DNA from: Acidimicrobiales bacterium | GTDB taxonomy: Bacteria; Actinomycetota; Acidimicrobiia; Acidimicrobiales; GCA-2861595 | DNA length: 48,078 nucleotides | Reading direction: 5' to 3' | NCBI GenBank assembly: GCA_036262515.1 | Contig: DATAIT010000128.1 | Span: 1 to 48,078 of the forward strand | In this document: one piece after another, positions 47,567-48,078 of the stretch | Position numbering within the stretch: the first letter of the stretch is position 1 | Layout of the letters: each line of letters begins with the position of its first letter | The notes under the pieces: model-generated | Database searches by the model: none | The model's input: only the letters and a program-made list of their open reading frames with translations | Told to the model about the DNA's origin: nothing | Program-made: the position numbers and the translations under genes

Positions 47567-48078
47567 GTGAACCTGCTCGACCTCGTCATCGTCGTGGCGG
47601 CGGCGGCAGCAGCGGCCGGGGGATGGCGGCTCGGCTTCCTCGCCAGAGTCGTGTCGTGGGTGGGCCTGGCGCTCGGCCTCGTGCTCGCCGCCCGGTTCCT
47701 CCCCGCCATCGTGCGGACGTTCGAGGGGCCGGATCCCACCAGCAAGCTCATGATCGCCGGCGTCGTCCTCCTCGGCGGCGCCTTCATCGGGCAGGGCGCC
47801 GGGTTGCTGGTCGGGTCCTCCCTGCGCCGGTTCGTGCCCCTCGGACCCGTCCGCATCGCCGACAGCGCCGTCGGGGCGCTGGTCGGCAGTCTCGGCATCC
47901 TCGTGACGGTCTGGCTGCTGCTGCCGGCCATCGCCGACGTGCCCGGGTCGGTGGCGCGTGAGGCGCGCAGCTCGGCCATCGCCCGGTTCGTGGACCACCG
48001 GTTGCCGGCGCCTCCCGACACGCTCAAGGCCCTTCGCCGCGTGGTGGGCGAGACCAACTTCCCGAAGGTCTTCGAGGC
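47567..48078 (+). CDS. CvpA/MarP-like membrane serine protease, N-terminal part (cut by window edge)
   Basis: 170 codons are visible. They include four likely membrane helices and an ADSAVGALVG segment in the place of the CvpA R-x-D-R-x-x-G-A motif. In mycobacterial MarP this CvpA-like part precedes a periplasmic trypsin-like protease domain, which would begin right after the visible FPKVFEA end. Colicin V production protein alone is the other possibility. GTG 47567 is 13 bases after the trmI stop. Confidence 0.7.
   Translation, partial: MNLLDLVIVVAAAAAAAGGWRLGFLARVVSWVGLALGLVLAARFLPAIVRTFEGPDPTSKLMIAGVVLLGGAFIGQGAGLLVGSSLRRFVPLGPVRIADSAVGALVGSLGILVTVWLLLPAIADVPGSVAREARSSAIARFVDHRLPAPPDTLKALRRVVGETNFPKVFE

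Noticed and set aside
1-48078. tRNA, rRNA, CRISPR arrays, insertion sequences, attachment sites, replication origin
   Set aside because: No cloverleaf-like intergenic sequence, regular spacer repeat, transposase or DnaA-box cluster was seen. Intergenic gaps are mostly under 120 bases.

Overview
This window is very GC-rich DNA from an actinobacterium. A lineage near Acidimicrobiia fits best, but that is inference. The supporting signs are a tkt-tal-pgi-gnd-zwf-opcA-pgl block with the actinobacterial OpcA protein, a fused FbiC (coenzyme F420 pathway), a DUF3151 protein, a type IV pilus-type ATPase fragment, abundant GTG starts, and many promoters of the form TANNNT placed 6-7 nt before a start codon, as in leaderless transcripts. 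I see no rRNA, tRNA, CRISPR array, insertion sequence or prophage. Coding density is high, and no gene-free stretch exceeds about 175 bases (the largest are 243-415, 38977-39134 and 16753-16891).

Layout. 1-5500: start of a PilB/GspE-type ATPase (minus), a membrane Ser/Thr kinase, a stand-alone PHP phosphoesterase, a DUF2905 membrane protein, a SirB1-like transglutaminase-fold protein, and an acyl-CoA synthetase. 5500-16000: an FAD oxidoreductase, an AlkA-type glycosylase, tyrS with an altered HIGH motif, a Thr-rich secreted protein, a HIT hydrolase, DUF3151, fused PutA, a flavin reductase, a shortened thioesterase-like protein and RNase D. 16000-22800: mostly small or poorly known proteins (zinc-finger/DUF4352 membrane protein, secreted TIM-barrel-like protein, cysteine-cluster protein), an M20 peptidase and a LOG-type protein. 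22800-27700: FbiC, an ABC-2 exporter pair and an FKBP prolyl isomerase.

27700-37400 is the most notable part. A complete oxidative and non-oxidative pentose phosphate block runs on the minus strand (tkt, tal, pgi, gnd, zwf, opcA, pgl). The next gene downstream is a CooC/MinD-like ATPase whose reading frame is interrupted by one in-frame TGA exactly where the family has the first Cys of its metal-binding CxC motif. A stem-loop that fits bacterial SECIS rules follows that TGA, so the gene is a strong candidate for a selenocysteine (UxC) version of a nickel-insertase-type ATPase.

37400-48078: a FIST-domain protein, a TetR regulator, a PBP4-type carboxypeptidase, a Lon-N-domain protein, an MFS transporter and a membrane-anchored beta-propeller-like protein. 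Then comes a tight operon of three small membrane-type proteins, TtuB (ubiquitin-like sulfur carrier), TtuA (tRNA U54 2-thiolase) and TrmI (tRNA m1A58 methyltransferase), ending in a truncated CvpA/MarP-like gene. TtuB, TtuA and TrmI all act on the tRNA T-loop. In this copy the TtuB tail ends in GG plus two extra residues.
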